Assembly (NCBI GenBank): GCA_025359485.1
Contig: JANYGA010000144.1
Location: 1 to 39,697, forward strand
Reading direction: 5' to 3'
Source: Rhodospirillales bacterium
Lineage (GTDB): Bacteria; Vulcanimicrobiota; Vulcanimicrobiia; Vulcanimicrobiales; Vulcanimicrobiaceae
DNA: 39,697 nucleotides
Shown in pieces: positions 32,838 through 39,697 of the stretch. Made by a program: the position numbers and the translations under genes. The notes beneath the pieces were generated by a model. It saw nothing but the letters and a program-made list of their open reading frames with translations, was not told where the DNA came from and searched no databases. How positions within the stretch are numbered: position 1 is the stretch's first letter; each line of letters starts with the position of its first letter.

Positions 32838-34131
32838 GAACTTGGTCGTACCGGCGCGGCTCGGGCTCGCCGCCAATCGCGGCCAATTCTGGCTGCTCGT
32901 GCTCGTCAATGCATTCGTGGGCTCGATGGTCGGTATGGAACGCGACGTGTTGCCACTCGTCGGATCGCGCGTCTTCGGTCTGGGCTCCGATCTCGCGGTA
33001 CTCTCATTTATCCTGACGTTCGGCTTGACGAAGGCGTTTGCAAATCTCGTAGCCGGCCGTCTTGCCGATCGTATCGGGCGCAAGCCGTTTTTGATCGGCG
33101 GCTGGCTCGTCGCGATTCCCATTCCGTTTCTGCTGATGTTCGCGCCGTCGTGGGGTTGGATCGTCCTCGCCAACGTCTTGCTCGGGATCAATCAGGGTCT
33201 GTGCTGGTCGATGACCGTCGTGATGAAGATCGATCTCGTCGGTCCCAAGCGGCGTGGTTTCGCCATGGGACTCAACGAGTTTGCGGGATACCTCGCGGTC
33301 GGCGTTGCTGCGTACGTTTCGGGTGCGATCGCGCAGACGTATGGATTGCGGCCGTGGCCTTTTGCGATCGGCATCGTGGCGGTGCTCGCGGGGCTCGTGC
33401 TCTCGCTCGTCTTCGTTCGTGAAACGCACGGTCTCGCGCGGATCGAGGCCGAATCGGATGCACCCGTCGGGCCGGTCGCCGAACGCGCGGAAATCTCGTT
33501 TGCATCGCTCTTCGCACGGATGTCGTGGCGCGATCGAACGCTCTCATCGATCAGCCAGGCCGGACTGGTAAATAACCTAAACGATGGACTCGTGTGGGGA
33601 ATATTACCGCTATACTTCGCGCTTTCCGGTCTGAGCGTCGGTCGCATCGCGATCCTCGCGGCGACGTATCCGATCGCATGGGGATGTCTGCAACTCGTTA
33701 CGGGCACGCTCTCCGATCGTATCGGTCGCAAATGGCTTATCGCTGCTGGTATGTGGTTACAGGCATTCGCGATCGTTATGTATCTCGTGCCTGCCGCATT
33801 TTGGGTGTGGTTCGTCGCGGCGGTGCTGCTCGGCGCGGGAACGGCGATGGTCTATCCAACGCTGCTCGCGGCGATCGCAGACGTGGTCGATCCTCACGTA
33901 CGAGCGACGTCGGTCGGCATCTACCGGCTCTGGCGCGACGCTGGCTACGCCGTCGGCGCGCTCGTATCGGGTCTCGTCGCGCATGCGCTTGGCGAACATG
34001 CCGCGATCGTCGTCGTCGCTCTCCTCACGGCGATTTCAGGAGCTGTCGTCGCGGTTCGCATGCGCGAGTCCCTAGGCACCGTCGCTCCGTTTCGGACGGC
34101 GGCCGCAGTGAAAATTTCCGGTAACACCTAA
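32836..34131 (+). CDS. MFS transporter controlled by the ArsR-rhodanese regulator
   Basis: A 431-residue inner-membrane transporter with 12 hydrophobic segments. The MFS loop motif is GRLADRIGRKPFLIGG after helix 2, and its counterpart GTLSDRIGRKWLIAAG lies in the second half, separated by a central hydrophilic loop (ETHGLARIEAESD). Substrate unknown; with an ArsR-rhodanese neighbour, export of a toxic metalloid, a sulfur compound or a drug is reasonable. The ATG at 32836 lies 9 bases after a strong -10 element, so it is probably translated from a leaderless mRNA. An in-frame TTG at 32830 is at or before the predicted transcription start and therefore unlikely. Confidence 0.88.
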   Translation: MNLVVPARLGLAANRGQFWLLVLVNAFVGSMVGMERDVLPLVGSRVFGLGSDLAVLSFILTFGLTKAFANLVAGRLADRIGRKPFLIGGWLVAIPIPFLLMFAPSWGWIVLANVLLGINQGLCWSMTVVMKIDLVGPKRRGFAMGLNEFAGYLAVGVAAYVSGAIAQTYGLRPWPFAIGIVAVLAGLVLSLVFVRETHGLARIEAESDAPVGPVAERAEISFASLFARMSWRDRTLSSISQAGLVNNLNDGLVWGILPLYFALSGLSVGRIAILAATYPIAWGCLQLVTGTLSDRIGRKWLIAAGMWLQAFAIVMYLVPAAFWVWFVAAVLLGAGTAMVYPTLLAAIADVVDPHVRATSVGIYRLWRDAGYAVGALVSGLVAHALGEHAAIVVVALLTAISGAVVAVRMRESLGTVAPFRTAAAVKISGNT

Positions 34132-34170
34132 CGCTAGCGGGAGCGTCCGAGAGATCGGCGACGTGCGCGT

Positions 34171-34959
34171 CTACGATTTCACGCCTTTCGCGGCCCAGGC
34201 TCGCGTGACGAGTGAGATCGAACCGTCGTTTGCGATTGGGAGCGCGTCGTGAAGTTTAGCGCGAAGCTCGGCGCGTCGACCGTCGTCGAGAGACCGGACG
34301 TGTCGCTGTGCGGGTGAGTCGCCGTGTTGAAACGGCATCCAAAAATCGTCGAAGCTCGCAAAACGCGCGCGCGCATCGATCGCTCGAACGCAAACCTCGG
34401 AGAACCCCGCCGCGGTCCACGCGGCGCTCAGTCCGCCCGACGTGCAGATTGCGTAGGGATCATCGTAGTCGGTCTTCGCTGCGTCCTCGATGCCCGTGTC
34501 GAGTTCCGCTGCGGCATTCCAAAAGTACCGTAGCAATTGCATCTCGCCGTCGAAATCCCAGACGTAGCCCGCGACGGTTCCACCGGGTTTTGTGACGCGA
34601 CGGAATTCGACGAGCGCGCCGACCGTATCGCGAATCGGCGGGAAGCCGAGCCCGTTGATGACGACGTCGTAGCGCTCGTCCGCGCCCGCGACACGCATGC
34701 CATCGCCGACGACGAAATTCGCACGCGCGTCGACGATCGTCGCGCGTGCGTAAGCAATGCGCGTCTCATCGCGATCGGAACCATCGATACGTGCGGGATC
34801 GCACGATGCGAGCACCTCGCTCGTGAGCGCACCCGTACCGCAAGCGACGTCGTGCCACGTGCCGTGCTTTGGGATCGCGAGCCACGTGAGGAAGTCGCGT
34901 GCGACGACGCGACTCCAACGCCCGATGTATCTATCGTAAGCGACCGCGTCGTCCGACAT
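34171..34959 (-). CDS. Class I SAM-dependent methyltransferase
   Basis: A 262-residue cytoplasmic methyltransferase. Motif I is HDVACGTGALTSEVL (about 36-50), motif II the acidic GSDRDETRIAYAR, and motif post-II VVGDGMRV. YDVVINGLGFPPIRD and a late VTKPGGTVAGYVWDF complete the Rossmann core. The N-terminus DRYIGRWSRVVARDFLTWL is common in a widespread uncharacterised branch of UbiE-like enzymes. Substrate unknown. It starts 5 bp after the stop of the carboxylase alpha subunit and is probably the last gene of the fabI operon, with no evident pathway link. Confidence 0.87.
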   Translation of the reverse strand: MSDDAVAYDRYIGRWSRVVARDFLTWLAIPKHGTWHDVACGTGALTSEVLASCDPARIDGSDRDETRIAYARATIVDARANFVVGDGMRVAGADERYDVVINGLGFPPIRDTVGALVEFRRVTKPGGTVAGYVWDFDGEMQLLRYFWNAAAELDTGIEDAAKTDYDDPYAICTSGGLSAAWTAAGFSEVCVRAIDARARFASFDDFWMPFQHGDSPAQRHVRSLDDGRRAELRAKLHDALPIANDGSISLVTRAWAAKGVKS

Positions 34960-34964
34960 CGCTC

Positions 34965-36755
34965 CTACGTCGGCACGAGCGTAACGATCGCTACGTTCGC
35001 TTCGACCGTCGCGCCTTTTTCGGCGCCGACCGTCGCGACCGTGCCCGCTCGATGCGCGCGAATCTCGTTCATCATCTTCATCGCCTCGATCACCGCCACG
35101 ACCTGTCCTTCGGTAACCGTGTCACCCGCCTTCACGGCAACGTCGACGACGACACCGTGCATCGGTGCGGCGATCGCGTTGCCGTCGGCGACGCGCGGAC
35201 CTTTCGCACGCGACGAAGCTTTTGGCGCGATGCCGCGCGTCGCACCGTTCGCACGCGCGCGCCCACCCGTACCGCCGCCCGGCGGCCGATCGAGGACGCG
35301 CACGACGAAAAGCTGATCGTTGACTTCTACGCGCACGACTTGCGGCTGGGCGTCGGTCGTCGTGGTGACATCGTTCGCATCGGAATTTGGCGCGGAAACG
35401 GAGCCCGTCGCGCTCGGCACCCATGTCGTCGCGAACGCTTCGAGCGACGCGGTTCCGTACGTCCCGTCGACGACGCGCTCGCTGTCGTTGAGCGCGCGTA
35501 AGAACGGCAACGTCGTCGGCACGCCAACGATCGTGTAATCGTCGATCGCGCGACGCATGCGCGCGCGTGCGGCATCGCGCGACGGCGCCCACACGATGAG
35601 TTTCGCGACCATGGAATCATAATCGGGTGAGATCGTGCCGCCGGCGGTCACGGCGGCATCGACGCGAATGCCGAGGCCCGCGGGTTCACGATACGCCGTA
35701 ATCGTGCCGGGCGCAGGGCGGAAGGCCTGTGCGGGATCTTCGGCGTTTACGCGCACCTCGATCGCGTGGCCGCGAAAATGGACGTCGCTCTGCGCGTAGC
35801 CGAGCGGCTCGCCCGCGGCGACGCGGAGTTGCTCCGCGATCAAATCGATGCCGCTCGTCATTTCGCTGATCGTGTGCTCGACTTGAATGCGCGTATTCAT
35901 TTCCAAGAAGAAGAACTCGTCGCCCGCGACGAGCGTTTCGATCGTGCCGACGCTGTCGTAGCCGATCGCGCGCGCCGCACGCAGGCCCGCATCGCGCAGG
36001 CCTTCGCGGACGCGATCGCTTACGAGTGCGGGCGTCTCTTCGTAGAGTTTCTGATGTCGCCGTTGGAGCGAACAGTCGCGTTCGCCGATATGCACGACGT
36101 TTCCGAATTTGTCGGCGAGAATCTGCAATTCGACGTGTTTGGGATTATCGAGATACCGCTCCGCGTACACGATCGGATTCTTGAAATACGCCTCGGCTTC
36201 GCGCTGCGCCGTCGTAAAGGCGCCCGCGATTTCGTCACGCGTGTGCGCGACTTTGAGGCCCTTGCCTCCGCCGCCACCCGACGCTTTGATCGCCAGTGGA
36301 AGGCCGTACGCATCCGCCGCCGCGAGTGCATCCGCGACCGATTCCAGTGCCGTCGTCGCACCGGGAACGACGGGGACGCCCGCCGCGATCATCGCCTGCC
36401 GCGAACGGATCTTGTCGCCCATCGCGTCGATCGCTTCGGGATGCGGCCCGACCCACGTGAGGCCCGCCGCGATCACGGCGCGTGCGAAACCGGCATTTTC
36501 CGCAAGGAAGCCGTACCCGGGATGGACGGCATCCGCGCCGGAACGCGCGGCGACCTCGAGAAGCTTCTCAATATGTAAGTAGCTAAGCGATGGCGATGCG
36601 GGGCCGAGCAAAAATGCTTCGTCGGCATAGCCGACGTGCAACGCGTCACGGTCGGGTTCGGAATAGACCGCGACCGTCGCGATCCCACGTTCGCGCGCGG
36701 TTCGCATGACGCGCAGCGCGATTTCGCCGCGATTGGCGATCAGGAGTTTCTTCAC
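34965..36755 (-). CDS. Biotin-dependent acyl-CoA carboxylase alpha subunit
   Basis: Biotin carboxylase fused to a biotin carrier domain, 596 residues. It begins KKLLIANRGEIALRVMRTA; the ATP-grasp loop is IKASGGGGGKGLKV and the substrate loop EMNTRIQVEHTISEM. A linker with an AT-repeat and a Gly-rich stretch (PPGGGTGGRARANG) leads to the biotinyl domain with EAMKM (Lys560 predicted biotin site). The layout is that of acetyl/propionyl-CoA carboxylase alpha. Given the mutase and epimerase at 26-28 kb, propionyl-CoA is the likely substrate, but acetyl-CoA (malonyl-CoA for the adjacent fabI) is equally possible. No beta subunit is in the window. GTG at 36755 overlaps the upstream small gene in GTGA; the longer upstream frame is not homologous. 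Confidence 0.93.
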   Translation of the reverse strand: MKKLLIANRGEIALRVMRTARERGIATVAVYSEPDRDALHVGYADEAFLLGPASPSLSYLHIEKLLEVAARSGADAVHPGYGFLAENAGFARAVIAAGLTWVGPHPEAIDAMGDKIRSRQAMIAAGVPVVPGATTALESVADALAAADAYGLPLAIKASGGGGGKGLKVAHTRDEIAGAFTTAQREAEAYFKNPIVYAERYLDNPKHVELQILADKFGNVVHIGERDCSLQRRHQKLYEETPALVSDRVREGLRDAGLRAARAIGYDSVGTIETLVAGDEFFFLEMNTRIQVEHTISEMTSGIDLIAEQLRVAAGEPLGYAQSDVHFRGHAIEVRVNAEDPAQAFRPAPGTITAYREPAGLGIRVDAAVTAGGTISPDYDSMVAKLIVWAPSRDAARARMRRAIDDYTIVGVPTTLPFLRALNDSERVVDGTYGTASLEAFATTWVPSATGSVSAPNSDANDVTTTTDAQPQVVRVEVNDQLFVVRVLDRPPGGGTGGRARANGATRGIAPKASSRAKGPRVADGNAIAAPMHGVVVDVAVKAGDTVTEGQVVAVIEAMKMMNEIRAHRAGTVATVGAEKGATVEANVAIVTLVPT

Positions 36756-36949
36756 AAACGTCTTTCGGCGGAAACGTGGCGATCGTAGGCATCGTACGTG
36801 CGACCCGCCGCTCGCCAACGGGTATCTGTCGGCGCTACGAAGTCACATTCCGCAGCGTCGTCGAGCGCGCCGAGTGCAACGGTGAGGGCAGCGACGATTG
36901 CGGGCGACGTCGCGACGTCTCCGCGGGGGGAGCTTATCTCGATGCTCAT
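36752..36949 (-). CDS. Small protein between fabI and carboxylase, possible epsilon-like subunit
   Basis: A 65-residue acidic protein: a helix-forming N-terminal half (SPAIVAALTVALGALDDAAE) and a C-terminal DTRWRAAGRTYDAYDRH. It overlaps fabI by ATGA and the carboxylase alpha gene by GTGA, so it is almost certainly translated. Short proteins with one helix followed by a W-R-A-G-like tail accompany acyl-CoA carboxylases in other phyla, including the actinobacterial epsilon subunit and unnamed small partners. The resemblance here is in layout and not a proven homology. A structural role in assembling the alpha-beta carboxylase complex is the working hypothesis. Confidence 0.62.
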   Translation of the reverse strand: MSIEISSPRGDVATSPAIVAALTVALGALDDAAECDFVAPTDTRWRAAGRTYDAYDRHVSAERRL

Positions 36950-37734
36950 CCGGCGGGAACGACCTCGGGATACATGCCCATCGCGTGATAGCCGGCATCG
37001 ACGAAGTGCACGTCGGCGGTGATCGTGGTCGAGAGATCCGAAGCGAGGTACACGGCGGTTTTGCCGACGTCTTCGGGCGTGACGTTGCGACGCAGCGGAG
37101 CGGCTGCCGAGACTTTGTCGAGCATCTTTTTGAAGTCGCGCACCTGGCGAGAACTCGCGGTGCTGATGGGACCGGCCGAGATCGCGTTGACGCGAATGCC
37201 GCGATCGCCCAAGTCGTAGGCGAGATATCGCACGATCGACTCGAGCGCCGCTTTGACGATGCCGGCTACGTTGTAATTGGGGACGATCGTCGTCGAGCCG
37301 AAATACGTGATCGCCATAATGCTCGCGCCGTCGCTGAGGAGCTCGGCAACGGCATTGGTGAGCGCGATGAGTGAGAAGGCCGAGATGTCCGCTGCGAGTG
37401 CGAAGCCCGCGCGCGACGTGGTATAGACTTTGCCTTGCAGATCTTCTTTGTTGACGAAGGCGATGGAGTGAACGAGCGTATCGAGCTTGCCGTATTTCTC
37501 ACGGACGCTCGTGGCGAGCGCGGCGAGTGACGCGTCGTCCGACACGTCGCACGGAAACGCGGCGCCACCGAGTTCGGCTGCCAGCTTTTCGACCTCGCCC
37601 TGGACACGATCGCCCTGATAGGTCAGGACGATCGTCGCCCCATGACCGTGCATCGCCCGAGCGATCCCCGTCGCGATGCTCCATCGATTTGCGACGCCCG
37701 TGACGAGGGCGATCTTGCCGTCTAATAGTCCCAC
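36946..37734 (-). CDS. fabI: Enoyl-[acyl-carrier-protein] reductase (NADH)
   Basis: Last reduction step of fatty-acid elongation. The 262-residue SDR-fold enzyme starts [25 protein letters not shown], which carries the FabI-type nucleotide-binding motif. It has the active-site tyrosines Tyr144 and Tyr154 with Lys161 in [25 protein letters not shown], matching the Y-x6-K pattern. The late [18 protein letters not shown] and [13 protein letters not shown] segments are typical. GTG 37734 is preferred because it aligns with the family start; an upstream GTG (37776) or the very long frame would add residues not found in FabI. It is the first gene of a unit with the small protein and carboxylase alpha subunit, all with 4-bp overlaps. 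Confidence 0.95.
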   Translation of the reverse strand: MGLLDGKIALVTGVANRWSIATGIARAMHGHGATIVLTYQGDRVQGEVEKLAAELGGAAFPCDVSDDASLAALATSVREKYGKLDTLVHSIAFVNKEDLQGKVYTTSRAGFALAADISAFSLIALTNAVAELLSDGASIMAITYFGSTTIVPNYNVAGIVKAALESIVRYLAYDLGDRGIRVNAISAGPISTASSRQVRDFKKMLDKVSAAAPLRRNVTPEDVGKTAVYLASDLSTTITADVHFVDAGYHAMGMYPEVVPAG

Positions 37735-37888
37735 GCCGTATAAAAACGACTCGGGCTTGGGGATGCCCTCTCTCACGAGGCCGCCCGTGCGCACGTTTAT
37801 CGCAAGAGAGCGGTCTAAGGGCCGAATCCCGGTATATGACTGTCCCCAGCCGAACGACATTTTCACTAGAGATGTGGAGCCAATTCCG

Positions 37889-37894
37889 TATAAT
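37889..37894 (+). promoter_or_regulatory. Consensus -10 element at the mqo start
   Basis: TATAAT with a weak -35 region. It overlaps the ATG at 37893, and the predicted transcription start (about 37901-37902) coincides with an in-frame GTG at 37902. The gene may therefore be transcribed leaderless from that GTG. Confidence 0.5.
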
Positions 37895-39395
37895 GAATAG
37901 CGTGACGAAGAATCCATCGACCGACGCCTCCGCCTCGCCCGACGTCGTGCTCGTCGGCGCCGGTATCATGAGCGCCACGTTCGCGACCCTGATGCGCGAA
38001 CTGCAGCCCGATGCCTCGATCGTGATCTACGAATCGCTCGATGCGGCCGCGCAAGAGAGCTCGCAGCCGTTCAATAACGCGGGAACCGGCCACGCGGCAC
38101 TCTGCGAACTCAATTACACCTCGGAGAAGAGCGACGGCACCGTCGACATTTCGCGCGCGCTCAAAGTAAACACGGAGTTCGATCTTTCGCGCCAGCTGTG
38201 GTCCTATCTCGTGCGCACGGGCGCGCTGCCGTCGGCCGATGCATTCATCCACCCAGTCGCGCACGTGAGCTTCGTCCGCGGCGAATCGAACGTCGCGTTT
38301 CTCAAACGTCGTTTCGATGCGATGAGTAAGCACCATTGCTTTTCCGAAATGGAATTCTCCGACGATCCGGCGACGATCGAATCGTGGCTGCCGCTCGTGA
38401 TGGAAGGCCGCGATCCGAACGAAAAAGTGGCCGCCACACGCGATATGAGCGGCACCGACGTTGATTTCGGGGCGCTCACGAGCGGCCTCATCGCCAATCT
38501 CGAGCGCGCGGGCAATTTCCGCGTCGAATATCAGCATCGCGTGACGGGCTTGTATAAAACGCCCGACGGCCGCTGGGACGTGAGCACGGCCGATGGAAAG
38601 ACGGGCGTCGTCACGACCGTTTCCGCGGGCTTCGTGTTCCTCGGCGCCGGCGGCGGCGCGTTGCCGCTGTTGCAGAAATCGGGCATCCCCGAAGGCAAGG
38701 GCTTCGCGGGCTTCCCCGTCAGCGGACTCTGGCTGCGTTGCGACGATCCCGAACTTGCCGAACGGCACACGGCGAAAGTTTACGGGAAAGCGTCGGTCGG
38801 CGCGCCGCCCATGTCCGTCCCGCATCTCGATGCGCGCGTGGTCGACGGCAAACGATCGCTGCTCTTCGGACCCTACGCGGGCTTCTCGACGAAATTTCTC
38901 AAGAACGGATCGCTTGCGGATCTCTTCACATCGATTCGCCCCGACAATCTCGGACCGTTGCTCGCGGTAGGCCGCGATAATTTCGATCTCACGAAGTATC
39001 TCGTGAGCCAGGTTATGGAATCGCCCGAAGGCCGCTTCGCATCGCTCCAAGAGTTCTTCCCAAATGCGAAAAAAGAAGATTGGCGCTTGGAAGTTGCGGG
39101 CCAGCGCGTGCAAGTGATCATGCCGACGGGCAAGTTGCAATTCGGCACCGAGGTCGTGACGTCGGCCGACGGTTCGCTTGCAGCCGTGCTTGGCGCGTCG
39201 CCGGGAGCATCGACGTCGGTGAGCATCATGCTCGGCGTCCTCGCGAAGGCGATGAAGGATCGGCTTCGCGCGTGGACTCCGAAATTGACGGAGATGATTC
39301 CGTCGTACGGTCGCTCGATCGCAGACGACGCGGCGCTCTGCAAACAGGTTCGCGACCAGACCGCCGACGTGTTGCAACTCGCCGTCCACGCGTAA
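37893..39395 (+). CDS. mqo: Malate:quinone oxidoreductase
   Basis: Membrane-associated FAD enzyme oxidising malate to oxaloacetate with electrons to quinone. It has the dinucleotide motif [21 protein letters not shown] (about 17-37), followed by [22 protein letters not shown], a Mqo signature. Other segments are [38 protein letters not shown], and a late PSYGRSI. At about 500 residues it is full length. ATG 37893 is taken here, but a consensus -10 box overlaps it, and the in-frame GTG 37902 ([15 protein letters not shown]) may be the true leaderless start. It is divergent from fabI. Together with pyruvate carboxylase it controls oxaloacetate supply. Confidence 0.95.
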   Translation: MNSVTKNPSTDASASPDVVLVGAGIMSATFATLMRELQPDASIVIYESLDAAAQESSQPFNNAGTGHAALCELNYTSEKSDGTVDISRALKVNTEFDLSRQLWSYLVRTGALPSADAFIHPVAHVSFVRGESNVAFLKRRFDAMSKHHCFSEMEFSDDPATIESWLPLVMEGRDPNEKVAATRDMSGTDVDFGALTSGLIANLERAGNFRVEYQHRVTGLYKTPDGRWDVSTADGKTGVVTTVSAGFVFLGAGGGALPLLQKSGIPEGKGFAGFPVSGLWLRCDDPELAERHTAKVYGKASVGAPPMSVPHLDARVVDGKRSLLFGPYAGFSTKFLKNGSLADLFTSIRPDNLGPLLAVGRDNFDLTKYLVSQVMESPEGRFASLQEFFPNAKKEDWRLEVAGQRVQVIMPTGKLQFGTEVVTSADGSLAAVLGASPGASTSVSIMLGVLAKAMKDRLRAWTPKLTEMIPSYGRSIADDAALCKQVRDQTADVLQLAVHA

Positions 39396-39493
39396 ATCGC
39401 GCGCCTTGCCGCCTTCGTGCCGAGCGCGAAGGGAAACGGTCGAGTCGTTAAGCATCGCTACCACTGAGCGCTAGCCGCGCGAAGGAGCGATCG

Positions 39494-39697
39494 ATGCACG
39501 AAGCCGATGCCACCTTTTCGGGATCGATTCCCGAGTTGTACGACAGGCATTTGGGGCCGTTTCTTTTCGCGCCGTATGCGCGCGAAGTCGCGGCGCGCGT
39601 TCTGCGTGTCGAGCCCACATCGGTGCTCGAAATTGCCGCTGGCACGGGCGTGGTCACGCGTGAATTGGCGCGCGCACTTCCGGAGACGACGATCGTC
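39494..39697 (+). CDS. Class I SAM-dependent methyltransferase, 3' end outside window
   Basis: The first 68 codons of a methyltransferase. The N-terminus SIPELYDRHLGPFLFAPYA is typical of a common UbiE-like group, and motif I reads VLEIAAGTGVVTRELARALP. The ATG at 39494 has AAGGAG at 39482-39487, 6 bases upstream. The frame is open to the last base of the window. Substrate unknown. It follows mqo on the same strand after 98 bp; I see no terminator in that gap. Confidence 0.85.
   Translation, partial: MHEADATFSGSIPELYDRHLGPFLFAPYAREVAARVLRVEPTSVLEIAAGTGVVTRELARALPETTIV

Overview
The window is about 39.7 kb of GC-rich bacterial chromosome, densely packed with genes. Many neighbours are joined by 1-4 bp stop/start overlaps (ATGA, GTGA, TTGA, TGATG, TAATG). 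A TonB-dependent outer-membrane receptor with a C-terminal Phe, plus several exported proteins, points to a diderm. Malate:quinone oxidoreductase, pyruvate carboxylase and a propionyl-CoA to succinyl-CoA branch point to a respiring heterotroph. The gene set and style would fit an Eremiobacterota/Vulcanimicrobiota (WPS-2)-like lineage, but that placement is inference; no phylogenetic marker was tested. I see no phage, IS element, CRISPR array or plasmid gene.

Layout. 1-3.3 kb: the 3' part of metK, an exported Pro/Thr-rich protein, and a convergent MFS exporter. 3.35-7.68 kb (minus): a sulfate-assimilation operon, tauE-like permease - cysH (4Fe-4S APS-reductase type) - cysD - cysNC. It is preceded by a promoter, a 25-codon cysteine-rich leader ORF and a strong intrinsic terminator, which together form a predicted cysteine-sensing attenuator. 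This is the most interesting element of the window. 7.8 kb: tRNA-Asn(GTT) with its own terminator. 7.9-11.7 kb (minus): an overlapping signalling cassette, PAS-PP2C-HATPase fusion - degenerate receiver - double-domain KaiC-like ATPase. 11.7-14.4 kb (minus): an exported MetX-like alpha/beta hydrolase and an exported protein with two aspartyl-protease sites. 14.4-15.3 kb: two small proteins. 15.3-20.8 kb: a peptidoglycan-recycling operon, nagZ - serine hydrolase - anmK - amino-sugar kinase - murQ. 20.9-26 kb: pyruvate carboxylase and a DUF4127 protein.

26-28 kb (minus): methylmalonyl-CoA mutase large subunit followed by methylmalonyl-CoA epimerase. 28.1 kb: the relic of a short-chain dehydrogenase. 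28.4-32.1 kb: two small membrane proteins and a TonB-dependent receptor. 32.1-34.1 kb: an ArsR-rhodanese regulator divergent from an MFS transporter, with a strong promoter and a palindrome between them. 34.2-37.7 kb (minus): fabI - small possible epsilon-like carboxylase protein - biotin-dependent acyl-CoA carboxylase alpha subunit - methyltransferase. 37.9-39.4 kb: mqo. The window ends inside a second methyltransferase.

Functional links. The carboxylase alpha subunit, epimerase and mutase make up most of a propionyl-CoA to succinyl-CoA route; the carboxylase beta subunit and the B12-binding mutase subunit are not here. PYC and Mqo bracket oxaloacetate supply. MetK and the cys operon share sulfur metabolism but are separate transcription units. 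Three predicted promoters put the transcription start within a few bases of a start codon, which suggests leaderless translation is used in this genome.
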